DNA of 25,251 nt from Cellvibrionales bacterium UBA1963 (GTDB lineage Bacteria; Pseudomonadota; Gammaproteobacteria; Pseudomonadales; UBA7434), in the NCBI GenBank assembly GCA_002336035.1, contig DDED01000147.1, forward strand, positions 1 through 25,251, read 5' to 3'. Under the pieces are notes generated by a model that saw only the letters and a program-made list of their open reading frames with translations, did not search any database and was not told the DNA's origin. The position numbers were made by a program, and so were the translations under genes. This document shows, one piece after another, positions 8,639-16,311 of the stretch; within the stretch, counting starts at the first letter, position 1; each line of letters opens with the position of its first letter.

Positions 8639-9535
8639 ATGGCTACTGATTCTCTCCAAAATGACCATGATCTGATCTTTCAACAAGGACGCTCACCTTG
8701 GCAAGATGCTTGGTATCGGCTTAAACAGAATAAGCTTTCAATTATTAGTTTGAATTTTCTCATCCTGATGGTGGTGATTGCACTGATTACACCTTGGCTT
8801 GCCCCATATGGTTACGAAACACAAGACCTCGCACTCGGTGCCTCTGGACCCTCTATTCAGCATTGGCTCGGTACTGACATTCATGGCCGAGATCTAATGA
8901 CTCGACTCATGTATGGCGGCAGAATCTCTCTGTTGGTAGGCTTTGCTGCCACCGCAGTATCGTTGGTCGTTGGCGTATTATGGGGAACTATCGCAGGTTA
9001 TGTTGGCGGTCTAACCGATACTATTATGATGCGAATAGTTGATATATTGTATGCCCTGCCCTTTATGATTTTTATTATCTTACTGATGGTCGTATTTGGT
9101 CGCAGCTTACTGCTTCTATTTTTAGCCATTGGACTGATGGAATGGCTAACCATGGCAAGAATTGTTCGAACCCAGGTGATGACTGTTCGTAACCAAGAAT
9201 TTGTCAGCGCCGCTATTGTCACGGGTCTCAGTCACTGGCAGGTCATTAGCCATCATATTATTCCTAACATTATCGGCCCGGTAATTGTCTACATCACACT
9301 AACAATTCCTAGTGTCATGCTGTTAGAGGCATTCTTAAGCTTTTTAGGTTTAGGGATACAACCGCCTCAAAGTTCATGGGGGGTACTTATTTCAGGCGGT
9401 GTAGAGACAATGGAAGAATACCCGTGGTTATTAATATTTCCAGGACTAACCTTATCTGCAACCTTATTTGCACTGAATTTTTTGGGCGACGGTCTTCGTG
9501 ACGCACTAGATCCTCGCGCCATTAGCGACAGGTAA
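8639..9535 (+). CDS. Peptide ABC transporter permease (OppC/DppC type)
   Basis: 298 residues, matching OppC (302). It is the second inner-membrane permease subunit. An N-terminal cytoplasmic tail leads to helix 1 (about residues 35-55), then the family block HWLGTDIHGRDLMTRLMYGG around residues 78-97. Further helices follow. The EAA coupling loop is at FVSAAIVTGLSHWQVISHHI with the usual IPN after it. The C-terminal block LGDGLRDALDPR is conserved in the family. The ribosome site is weak, so translation may depend on coupling to the preceding gene five bases upstream. The next gene starts 10 bases downstream. Confidence 0.94.
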   Translation: MATDSLQNDHDLIFQQGRSPWQDAWYRLKQNKLSIISLNFLILMVVIALITPWLAPYGYETQDLALGASGPSIQHWLGTDIHGRDLMTRLMYGGRISLLVGFAATAVSLVVGVLWGTIAGYVGGLTDTIMMRIVDILYALPFMIFIILLMVVFGRSLLLLFLAIGLMEWLTMARIVRTQVMTVRNQEFVSAAIVTGLSHWQVISHHIIPNIIGPVIVYITLTIPSVMLLEAFLSFLGLGIQPPQSSWGVLISGGVETMEEYPWLLIFPGLTLSATLFALNFLGDGLRDALDPRAISDR

Positions 9536-9545
9536 AAGAGATATT

Positions 9546-11144
9546 ATGAATTTACTTAAGGTCAGCAATTTGTCGGTTGCATTCCACACTCGAGACGGCA
9601 AAACCCAAGCAGTTGATAATGTTTCATTTGCTGTTGCTCATGGCGAAACGCTTGGCATTGTTGGCGAATCTGGCTCTGGTAAATCGGTTAGCTGCTACGC
9701 ATTAATGGGCCTTATTCATTCACCACCGGGGCTCATTGAGAAAGGCACCGCCTTGTTTGATGGCATTGACCTACTGTCCGCCTCAGAAAAAACCATGCGC
9801 CAAATTCGCGGCAAACGAATCAGCATCATTTTTCAAGATCCGATGACCTCATTAAACCCCTACCTTACGATCGGCGATCAAATTATTGAACCTTTACTGC
9901 TGCATGATAAGATTTCGCGAAATTTAGCGAAACAAAAAGCATTAACACTGTTAGAAGAGGTTGGGATCAGTAACGCAGCGGTTCGATTTGAGCAATATCC
10001 ACATGAGTTTTCAGGTGGCATGCGGCAGCGAGTAGTCATTGCAATGGCTCTAATCACCGAACCAGAATTGCTGATTGCCGACGAACCCACAACCGCTCTC
10101 GATGTCACTATACAAGCACAAATCCTTGCTCTGATTAAAAAATTGCAGCAGCAGAGAAACATCGCCGTTATTTTTATTTCCCATGATTTAGATGTTATTA
10201 GATACATGGCTGATCGAACCTTAGTTATGGAACAGGGCCTTATTGTAGAGCAAGGACACAGCAAGACTGTTTTTGAATCACCGCAACACCCGTACACACA
10301 AAAATTACTGGCCTCTATTCCGCAGAAGGCAAAAGCCTCCTTGTACCAATTTAGACCTAAACAAGCCGATGCACTGTTGTCACTCAGCAATGTCAGTGTT
10401 AGCTTTAAAAGTCGTGAGTCTCGCTTTCAAGCGGTCAATAACGTCAGCTTAAAACTCGCACGGGGTGAGATTTTAGGTTTGGTGGGTGAGTCTGGTTGCG
10501 GTAAAACGACCCTGTCACAGAGCATCGTCAAATTAGTCGACATCGATTGTGGCGAAATACGACTGGGCGAGCAATCATTGCACCAACTTAACCCGAGCAA
10601 ACTTAAGCTTGCACGCAAACACGTCCAAATGATCTTTCAAGACCCCTATGCATCGCTTAATCCTAGAATGACCGTCTTCAACACATTGGCTGAACCATTA
10701 AAAATTCATCGGCTGATCGATAAAAAAGGCATGAGAGACAAAGTGCTCAGCCTTATGGCCGATGTGGGACTGGACCCTAGTTGGGCCAATAAGTATCCGC
10801 ATGAGTTCTCAGGCGGGCAGCGACAACGAATTGCAATCGCCAGGGCTCTTGCCGTGGAGCCGCAGTTAATTATTGCGGATGAACCCGTTTCCGCTTTAGA
10901 TGTAACCATTCAAGCACAAATTCTTGAACTGTTACTTGTGCTTTGTCAGCAAAGGCAGCTTACCATGATTTTTATATCGCATGACCTTGCTGTAGTTAGA
11001 TACATCGCCGATCGAACAGCCGTGATGAGTGAAGGCCAAATTGTTGAAATTAATAATACAGAAACACTCTATCAACAACCCACACATCGCTATACGAAAA
11101 AGCTACTTTCGGCAAAATTATCATCATTATCCGCTGAGCATTAA
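9546..11144 (+). CDS. Fused double ABC ATPase of the peptide importer (OppD-OppF fusion)
   Basis: 532 residues with two complete nucleotide-binding domains that power the importer from the cytoplasmic side. Domain 1 has Walker A GESGSGKS (40-47), a Q-loop in IIFQDPMTSLNP, signature FSGGMRQR and Walker B LLIADEPTTALD. Domain 2 has Walker A GESGCGKT (314-321), IFQDPYASLNP, signature FSGGQRQR and LIIADEPVSALD, with a switch His in IFISHDL. Each half ends with the OppD/F-type region after QHPYT or THRYT. In classical opp/dpp operons D and F are separate; fused forms are known (YejF about 529 residues, GsiA 623). The ATG follows an AGAG-containing site. It is the last gene of the 3995-11144 operon. 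Confidence 0.95.
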   Translation: MNLLKVSNLSVAFHTRDGKTQAVDNVSFAVAHGETLGIVGESGSGKSVSCYALMGLIHSPPGLIEKGTALFDGIDLLSASEKTMRQIRGKRISIIFQDPMTSLNPYLTIGDQIIEPLLLHDKISRNLAKQKALTLLEEVGISNAAVRFEQYPHEFSGGMRQRVVIAMALITEPELLIADEPTTALDVTIQAQILALIKKLQQQRNIAVIFISHDLDVIRYMADRTLVMEQGLIVEQGHSKTVFESPQHPYTQKLLASIPQKAKASLYQFRPKQADALLSLSNVSVSFKSRESRFQAVNNVSLKLARGEILGLVGESGCGKTTLSQSIVKLVDIDCGEIRLGEQSLHQLNPSKLKLARKHVQMIFQDPYASLNPRMTVFNTLAEPLKIHRLIDKKGMRDKVLSLMADVGLDPSWANKYPHEFSGGQRQRIAIARALAVEPQLIIADEPVSALDVTIQAQILELLLVLCQQRQLTMIFISHDLAVVRYIADRTAVMSEGQIVEINNTETLYQQPTHRYTKKLLSAKLSSLSAEH

Positions 11145-11175
11145 TGACCCAAATACGTCAAGGCAATGAATTACA

Positions 11176-11192
11176 GGCGATTAATTATCGCC
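11176..11192 (+). terminator. Stem-loop 31 bases after the peptide-import operon
   Basis: GGCGAT-TAATT-ATCGCC is a perfect 6-bp stem with a 5-base loop, placed where the operon should end. No T-run follows (GCACTCGCAATTTAAA), so it is a poor intrinsic terminator. It may instead protect the mRNA 3' end. Confidence 0.3.
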
Positions 11193-11323
11193 GCACTCGC
11201 AATTTAAAAATATCAATAAAACCAGCTACTTACATAACCCCCAGGCTTATTGTAATTAAATCACTGATTAAACAAACACTTAGAGCTTGTGATTGTGGGC
11301 GTTGTATTGGGTTTTTACTAAAA

Positions 11324-11402
11324 CATTGATACAATGAAATCTTGAATAAGTTCAAAATGAACTTATTTAGCAGTATCGTATGGGTGCTTCATCGATACAA
11401 TG
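11324..11402 (+). promoter_or_regulatory. Candidate operator cluster upstream of the AraC-type regulator
   Basis: CATTGATACAATG (11324-11336, itself an inverted repeat CATTG-ATA-CAATG) recurs as CATCGATACAATG (11390-11402), 12 of 13 bases identical and 66 bases apart start to start. Between them lies the perfect inverted repeat AATAAGTTC-AAAAT-GAACTTATT (11345-11367). Spaced repeats upstream of an AraC-family gene suggest autoregulatory sites. The binding protein is inferred, not shown. Confidence 0.4.
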
Positions 11403-11486
11403 GCCTATTTTTATCGCCATGAAAAGTTAGATACAAGCAGTAACTGGTTCCTTAACATGTTCGCCAGCCACCTAACAGGTATTTTT

Positions 11487-12575
11487 ATGTCATCAATTAG
11501 TAGCGCTATCATCCCGACTAAGTTTGCTCGCTCAATGGTAAAGGTCGCCGAAGCTCAAGGTCATAATATTTTGCAGATCCTTGAAGCCGCTGAAATGCCT
11601 TTTGACCCACGTAGCAACGAAGAAGACCACCCTGAGTATATTTCTGCAGATCTTTATAATCGACTTTACCAACGCATTATGTGGACGTTGCAAGATGAAA
11701 CCTTCGGCATGTTGCCACAAATAAAAGCGCCTTTAGGTTCTTTCCGAATGACATCTCTGATGATTATCCATTGCGACAACCTCGGCGAAGCTATGATTCG
11801 CGGCAATGAATTCAGTGATTTTCAGCAGGCATTAATTGGTTATACGCCAACAAAAAAACGTCGTTTATATAATACCTCACCTGATGTTGCCGTCCTCGAG
11901 TTACCGCATTACCAGGATTTACAGCACGCTTTGACAGCTGATGGTATCCTAGCTGGTGCGCATATTCTTTCAGCTTGGCGACGATTTTGTGGCTGGCTCA
12001 TAGGCAATACTATCGAGTTATTAGAAGTCCGCTTGCCGGGGACTGAGCCTGATAATATGCCTCGCTATCAAAAACTGTTCAATTGCCCAATTAGCTTTGG
12101 CGCCGATGTCGCACAATTTAGCTTTAGTAGTCATTACATGAAAGCTCGCATTGTACAAAATGAAGATAGCTTAAAAACCCTGCTGAGAAATGCACCCTAC
12201 GCATTGTTAGCTGAGGAAGTTAGCTCAACCAATAACATTATTACGCGAATGCGCAAACACATTGGCAGTGAATTTACTAAAGATTTTCCATCAGTAGAAG
12301 AGATGGCAGGTTTACTAAACATGTCGGTGTCGACGCTTCGCCGACGACTCAATAAGGAAAATACGACTTACCAAAAATTTAAAGACATAACGCGTCGCGA
12401 TGCGGCTATTCATTATTTGAAGCAACCGGAACTTAAGATTAATGCCATTTCAGCGTTAATGGGATACGATGAACCAAGTGTTTTTCATCGATCATTTAAG
12501 AAATGGACAAATATGACACCTGGCGAGTACCGCAACCAGTTAAATCAACAAGAAGTTGATAAAGCTGAAGCGTAA
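11487..12575 (+). CDS. AraC-family regulator, N-terminal arabinose-binding-like domain (PF12625 type)
   Basis: 362 residues from the ATG at 11487, which has AGG 7 bases upstream. An in-frame ATG at 11400 would add 29 residues unlike the family and lies inside a repeat. The N-terminal 220 or so residues resemble the ligand-binding/dimerisation domain of the OruR/VirS-like AraC subfamily. The C-terminal 95 residues carry two helix-turn-helix units: SVEEMAGLLNMSVSTLRRRL, then INAISALMGYDEPSVFHRSF and the WTNMTPGEYR end typical of AraC proteins. The regulator follows the peptide-import operon on the same strand after a 342-base gap and could control it or itself. The ligand is unknown. It converges on the GST gene with 26 bases between stops. 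Confidence 0.92.
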   Translation: MSSISSAIIPTKFARSMVKVAEAQGHNILQILEAAEMPFDPRSNEEDHPEYISADLYNRLYQRIMWTLQDETFGMLPQIKAPLGSFRMTSLMIIHCDNLGEAMIRGNEFSDFQQALIGYTPTKKRRLYNTSPDVAVLELPHYQDLQHALTADGILAGAHILSAWRRFCGWLIGNTIELLEVRLPGTEPDNMPRYQKLFNCPISFGADVAQFSFSSHYMKARIVQNEDSLKTLLRNAPYALLAEEVSSTNNIITRMRKHIGSEFTKDFPSVEEMAGLLNMSVSTLRRRLNKENTTYQKFKDITRRDAAIHYLKQPELKINAISALMGYDEPSVFHRSFKKWTNMTPGEYRNQLNQQEVDKAEA

Positions 12576-12593
12576 CACTCATTAAATATTGCG

Positions 12594-12622
12594 AGGCTCG
12601 CCTACGATTCAGGAGCGGGCCT
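12594..12622. terminator. GC-rich stem-loop between convergent araC-type and GST genes
   Basis: AGGCTCGC (12594-12601) pairs with GCGGGCCT (12615-12622), eight pairs including one G-T, around a 13-base loop. It spans the 3' end of the GST gene and the short convergent gap. There is no T-run on the plus strand, and only AT-rich AATATTTAAT on the minus side. It may act as a weak two-way terminator. Confidence 0.3.
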
Positions 12623-13342
12623 GGCTCGCTGATTAAATAACTGCGCCATCAGTCGTTTTATCTCTTCCGGAGTGTATTGACTGGCATCAACTGTTAAATC
12701 GCTACCAACGTCCATGCCTACTTTCACACCTGGTCGTTCTGAAAGTTCGTCCCACCAGCGCTTAAAATATTTAAATTCATTGATGTCTTCACCCTGCGCT
12801 TCAAGATACGTACACCATGGATAGCAAATCATATCGGCTATGGTGTATTCATCGCCGGCCAAATAAGGACGATCATATAAACGATTATTCATCACGCCAT
12901 AAATACGGTTAACCTCATCAGCGTAACGTTGTTTTGCATAACTTTGATCACCCTTATCATCATCTAGCCGGCGGTAATGACCGGCCTCACCAAACTTAGG
13001 CCCTTGATTGGCCATCTGCCAAATTAACCATTGAATAACTTCGTATTTTGCTTCCGTTTGTTGCGGCCAAAACAAACCTGTTTTTTCAGCCACGTACATC
13101 ATGATGGCGCCAGACTCAAACACACTAATAGGTGCATCGCTTCCAATCGGCTGATGGTCAACAATCGCAGGCATTCGGTTATTGGGACTTATAGCAATAA
13201 AATCAGGCGTAAACTGATCACCTGTACCAATAGAGCATGGGACAACCTGATACTCAAAATCAGGATCTATCCGTTTAATTTCTTCAAATAATATGCTGAC
13301 TTTTAAGCTGTTAGGCGTGGGCCAAAAATGTAAATCAATCAT
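12602..13342 (-). CDS. yfcG: Glutathione S-transferase family, YfcG-like disulfide-bond oxidoreductase
   Basis: 246 residues from the ATG at 13340-13342. The N-terminal thioredoxin-like domain begins IDLHFWPTPN, the TPN motif that in E. coli YfcG contacts glutathione. SPNNRMPAIVDH (cis-Pro strand) and FESGAIMMYVAEKTGLFWP (glutathione gamma-Glu contact) follow. The helical C-terminal domain includes WLIWQMANQGPKFGE, then YLAGDEYTIADMICYPW. YfcG-type enzymes reduce disulfides using glutathione in the cytoplasm. The C-terminus is about 30 residues longer than E. coli YfcG (215). An in-frame TTG at 13411 would add 23 basic residues outside the fold and is rejected. AGGA lies 11 bases upstream of the ATG. 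The symbol rests on family similarity, and YghU is the close alternative. Confidence 0.87.
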   Translation of the reverse strand: MIDLHFWPTPNSLKVSILFEEIKRIDPDFEYQVVPCSIGTGDQFTPDFIAISPNNRMPAIVDHQPIGSDAPISVFESGAIMMYVAEKTGLFWPQQTEAKYEVIQWLIWQMANQGPKFGEAGHYRRLDDDKGDQSYAKQRYADEVNRIYGVMNNRLYDRPYLAGDEYTIADMICYPWCTYLEAQGEDINEFKYFKRWWDELSERPGVKVGMDVGSDLTVDASQYTPEEIKRLMAQLFNQRARPAPES

Positions 13343-13403
13343 ACGCTTTAATATCCTGTTGAATTTTTTTCGAAAGAATTTATATTTACACAGGTGAACA
13401 AAA

Positions 13404-13420
13404 AAACACAATTACTGTTT
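13404..13420 (-). terminator. Weak AT-rich hairpin with T-run after ygiQ
   Basis: On the minus strand AAACA-GTAATTG-TGTTT is followed by more T residues, 22 bases after the ygiQ stop. The stem is only five AT-rich pairs, so termination would be inefficient and the GST gene may be partly co-transcribed. Confidence 0.25.
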
Positions 13421-13441
13421 GTATAATTAATCGGTGAATAA

Positions 13442-15625
13442 TTAACGCTTTGAACGACTGCTCCACTGCCCGCCTCTAGCCTTATTAGAAGGCCGCGAGC
13501 GTTTTTTAGCAGGACGGCCACCTTGACCTTTTGTTTCAGCAGGAATAAGTTGATTAGGGCCATCACCAATTAATTCTGAGCGGTTCATTTTTATCAAAGA
13601 TTCGCGAAGATAAGGCCAGTTTTTTTCATCGTGATAGCGTAAAAAAGATTTTTGTAACCGTCGCTGGTCTAAATTCTTGGCAACGTACACTTTCTCTCCC
13701 CGTTTGTATTTTAATTTTTTAAGCGGGTTTCGACCAGAATGATACATAGCCGTTGCTAGTGCCATTGGCGAAGGATAAAACGTCTGCACCTGATCAACTC
13801 TAAAATCGTTATCTTTCAACCACAAAGAAAGGTTCAGCATTTCTTCATCTGTACAACCTGGATGAGCAGCAATGAAATACGGTATTAGGTACTGCTTTTT
13901 ATTAGCTTGCTTAGTGAACTTCTCAAACATTTTTTTAAATGTATCGTAACTGCCCATGCCTGGCTTCATCATCTTTGACAATGTTTCGTCTTCACTGTGC
14001 TCGGGCGCAATCTTCAAATAACCGCCCACATGATGAGTGACCAGTTCTTTGACGTACTCCTCATCCAAAACTGCTAAGTCATAACGTAAACCTGAGGCAA
14101 TCAAAATACGCTTAATACCTGGCAGCTCTCTGGCTTTACGGTAAAGTTGAGTCGTTGGCTTATGGTCAGTCACTAAGTTCTTACAGATGTTAGGATAAAC
14201 ACACGATAAACGCCTGCAATTAGCCTGCACCACATCATCATTGCAGTTTAAGTGATACATATTTGCTGTAGGGCCACCTAAATCAGAAATACTCCCCGTA
14301 AAGCCAGGCACTTGATCACGGATTTTTTCGATCTCGTCCAAAACAGACTGCTCTGAACGGCTTTGAATAACGCGTCCTTCATGTTCGGTGATTGAGCAAA
14401 AGGTACAACCGCCAAAACAACCTCGCATGATATTAACTGAGGTTTTAATCATGTCATAGGCGGGTATAACCGCATCGCCATAACTGGGATGCGGACGCCG
14501 CTGATAAGGTAAGGCAAAGACCGCGTCCATTTCTTCAGTCGTTAATGGAATCGGTGGTGGACTAACCCATACTTCACGCTCGCCGTGTTTCTGAATAAGG
14601 GCGCGCGCATTGTGTGGATTGCTTTCTTGATGCAGTACCCTCGATGCATGCGCGTATAATATGGGGTCATTGGATACTTTTTCAAACGAAGGTAAGCGAA
14701 TATACACATTGTCAGCAGATATGCCTTGCTCATTCAATGTTTTATTAGCAATTGGCATTGGAATAATTTTTACAACGTCCTCTTCCATTTGCTGAGGTTT
14801 CGTTTTATCGCGATCGCAATCTTTTTCGCCCTCATCGTAGTGATAGGGATTCGGCAATTTATCAATGGCATTCGGCCAATCAATTCGGGTCGAATCAACT
14901 TCAACATAGCCCTTATGAGCTTGAGGTAAAATGGTCGTGGTGCCGCGAAGGCGTCCCGCCTCAGCAATATCGCGACCCGCAGCCACCAAATGGGCTAAAT
15001 CGCATAGGGCTCGTTCAGCATTACCGTAGAGCAAGATATCAGCTCCACTGTCAACTAATACTGACCGCCTGACACTGTCGCTCCAATAATCGTATTGCGC
15101 AATACGCCGTAAGCTTGCTTCTATTCCACCAATCACAATTGGCACATCAGGAAAAGCTTGGCGACAGCGTTGGGTATAAACAATTACACAGCGATCTGGA
15201 CGTTGACCGCCCTCACCACCAGCGGTATACGCATCGTCGCTACGCATTCTTAAATCAGCCGTATAACGGTTAATCATCGAATCCATGTTGCCGCCGGTCA
15301 CACCAAAAAATAAATTCGGCTTACCAAGAGCAGAAAAATCGGCAGTTGCTTGGGCATCACCCTGCTGCCATTTAGGCTGGCTAATAATGCCCACCCGAAA
15401 GCCTTGCGCTTCAAGCATTCGGCCAATGACGGCCATACCGAAACTGGGATGATCAATATAAGCGTCACCCGTCACTAAAATAATATCGCAACTATCCCAA
15501 CCTAAGTCATCCATTTCGGCGCGAGTCATCGGTAGATAAGGCGCTACGCCATAGCATTCAGCCCAATATTTTGGAAAAGAAAATAATTCCGGTGCCACTA
15601 CCGGTTGACGTAAGCTTGAAGACAC
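13442..15625 (-). CDS. ygiQ: YgiQ-family radical SAM protein
   Basis: 727 residues (E. coli YgiQ 739). The N-terminal domain carries the YgiQ family signatures FPKYWAECYG and ILVTGDAYIDHPSFG, then GGIEASLRRIAQYDYWSDSVR. The radical SAM cluster is CFGGCTFC with C403, C407 and C410 binding a 4Fe-4S centre. This CX3CX2C spacing is canonical. After the core come IAPEHSEDETLSKMMKPGMGSY and HPGCTDEEM, and then the family block QVQTFYPSPMALATAMYHSG. The C-terminal 30 residues are strongly basic and low in complexity. The family's reaction is not established to my knowledge. The start is GTG (15623-15625), preceded by AGGT at 6 bases. A stem-loop lies about 25 bases upstream, and the preceding gene ends at a terminator. 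Confidence 0.95.
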   Translation of the reverse strand: MSSSLRQPVVAPELFSFPKYWAECYGVAPYLPMTRAEMDDLGWDSCDIILVTGDAYIDHPSFGMAVIGRMLEAQGFRVGIISQPKWQQGDAQATADFSALGKPNLFFGVTGGNMDSMINRYTADLRMRSDDAYTAGGEGGQRPDRCVIVYTQRCRQAFPDVPIVIGGIEASLRRIAQYDYWSDSVRRSVLVDSGADILLYGNAERALCDLAHLVAAGRDIAEAGRLRGTTTILPQAHKGYVEVDSTRIDWPNAIDKLPNPYHYDEGEKDCDRDKTKPQQMEEDVVKIIPMPIANKTLNEQGISADNVYIRLPSFEKVSNDPILYAHASRVLHQESNPHNARALIQKHGEREVWVSPPPIPLTTEEMDAVFALPYQRRPHPSYGDAVIPAYDMIKTSVNIMRGCFGGCTFCSITEHEGRVIQSRSEQSVLDEIEKIRDQVPGFTGSISDLGGPTANMYHLNCNDDVVQANCRRLSCVYPNICKNLVTDHKPTTQLYRKARELPGIKRILIASGLRYDLAVLDEEYVKELVTHHVGGYLKIAPEHSEDETLSKMMKPGMGSYDTFKKMFEKFTKQANKKQYLIPYFIAAHPGCTDEEMLNLSLWLKDNDFRVDQVQTFYPSPMALATAMYHSGRNPLKKLKYKRGEKVYVAKNLDQRRLQKSFLRYHDEKNWPYLRESLIKMNRSELIGDGPNQLIPAETKGQGGRPAKKRSRPSNKARGGQWSSRSKR

Positions 15626-15650
15626 ACGATGACCTGCTATAAAGCGGTGA

Positions 15651-15677
15651 AGACGGTATCATCATAAAAAACCGTCT
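15651..15677 (-). promoter_or_regulatory. Perfect stem-loop in the ygiQ leader
   Basis: On the minus strand AGACGGT and ACCGTCT form a perfect 7-bp stem around a 13-base, T-rich loop. It ends 25 bases before the ygiQ GTG and starts where the T-rich tail of the preceding terminator ends. It could be a leader structure or a second, weaker termination element. No T-run follows it. Confidence 0.4.
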
Positions 15678-15709
15678 AAGAAAAGACCCATTTAATCATA
15701 AACGGGTCT
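15678..15709 (-). terminator. Rho-independent terminator after the SRPBCC gene
   Basis: On the minus strand AGACCC-G-TTT pairs with AAA-T-GGGTCT around a six-base loop, followed by TTTCTT and, further on, TTTTTT. It lies 84 bases past the SRPBCC stop and before ygiQ, so it separates the two transcripts. Confidence 0.65.
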
Positions 15710-15792
15710 CATTTGACATTGGCACAGCAACCGAAGAACAGACAGATAATGGCACTATTGGAGATTAACAAACACTGAGAGGCCAAAAGCGC

Positions 15793-16239
15793 TCAGAGTT
15801 GCGCAATTCGCTCCGCCTCAGCAGAAACCGCTAAGCCCATCTCTGAAAATCCTTTTTGAAGGGACGAACCTAACAACCTCGACAATATTGGAATCAACCA
15901 TCCATGCAGCTCAAAACGGGATTGATAGCGCGTCTTGCCATTATCAAGTGTTTGCAACGTATGCGAACGGAAACTACGAAGAAGGAACGTGGGGCTTTTA
16001 GGACTTGTATACGAAAAATAAGTGCCTTGCTCGACCTCGCTAATGTATTCTACTTGATGACGAGGATTGCCCTTACCCATGATCACTTGCATAATTATTT
16101 CATTACCAACAGCCAGTTCACACTCGCAGTCAACCACAAAAGGATTCCAGTTTTTATAACAAGAGAAATCTGTTAACACGTCCCATAACACTTGCTGTTT
16201 AGCGGCAATAATAAATTCATGTTCAATAATTAGCGACAT
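15793..16239 (-). CDS. SRPBCC-fold protein (polyketide cyclase/START-like)
   Basis: 148 residues of the helix-grip fold family. The start EHEFIIAAKQQVLWDVLTDF, followed by the YKNWNPFV turn, is the hallmark of these proteins. A beta-rich middle and a long C-terminal helix (LLGSSLQKGFSEMGLAVSAEAERIAQ) complete the fold. Members bind lipids or other hydrophobic molecules, or act as cyclases; no substrate can be named here. There is no signal peptide, so it should be cytoplasmic. A strong AGAGGA ribosome site precedes the ATG. It sits alone between a candidate terminator of ybbP (65-base gap) and its own terminator at 15678-15709. Confidence 0.88.
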   Translation of the reverse strand: MSLIIEHEFIIAAKQQVLWDVLTDFSCYKNWNPFVVDCECELAVGNEIIMQVIMGKGNPRHQVEYISEVEQGTYFSYTSPKSPTFLLRSFRSHTLQTLDNGKTRYQSRFELHGWLIPILSRLLGSSLQKGFSEMGLAVSAEAERIAQL

Positions 16240-16292
16240 ATATATTCCTCTGCGAAGTGACTGTTCTCGGTACCGTTAAACTTCTAAACAAT

Positions 16293-16311
16293 AAAAACCG
16301 CAGACTATGCG
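16293..16311 (-). terminator. Short hairpin plus T-run at the end of ybbP
   Basis: On the minus strand CGCA-TAGTC-TGCG is followed by GTTTTT. The ybbP stop codon TAG lies in the loop. The stem has only four pairs, so this is a tentative end for the ybbA-ybbP transcript. Confidence 0.35.

Larger units (their letters stand above)
11145..11486. other. 342-base gap before the AraC-type gene: stem-loops and repeats
   Basis: AT-rich, with no convincing protein. It contains a stem-loop just after the operon (11176-11192), a near-identical pair of CATYGATACAATG sites (11324-11336 and 11390-11402), and a perfect 9-base inverted repeat (11345-11367). A 61-codon frame (11144-11329) overlaps the preceding stop as TAATG but shows no domain. 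The last 87 bases are in frame with the regulator and would be coding if ATG 11400 is used. No clear -35/-10 pair was found. Confidence 0.6.

Noticed and set aside
9878..10390. 170-codon open frame antisense to the fused ATPase gene
   Set aside because: It is Cys- and Ser-rich with no recognisable domain and lies fully opposite a well-conserved gene; it is a mirror of codon bias.
11144..11329. 61-codon frame overlapping the operon's last stop as TAATG
   Set aside because: The coupling-like overlap is attractive, but the peptide is basic, shows no domain, signal or helix pattern, and the region is AT-rich intergenic sequence holding a stem-loop. TAATG can arise by chance.
13343..13411. N-terminal extension of the YfcG-like protein from a TTG
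   Set aside because: The added residues are basic and outside the thioredoxin fold; the ATG at 13342 matches the family start.
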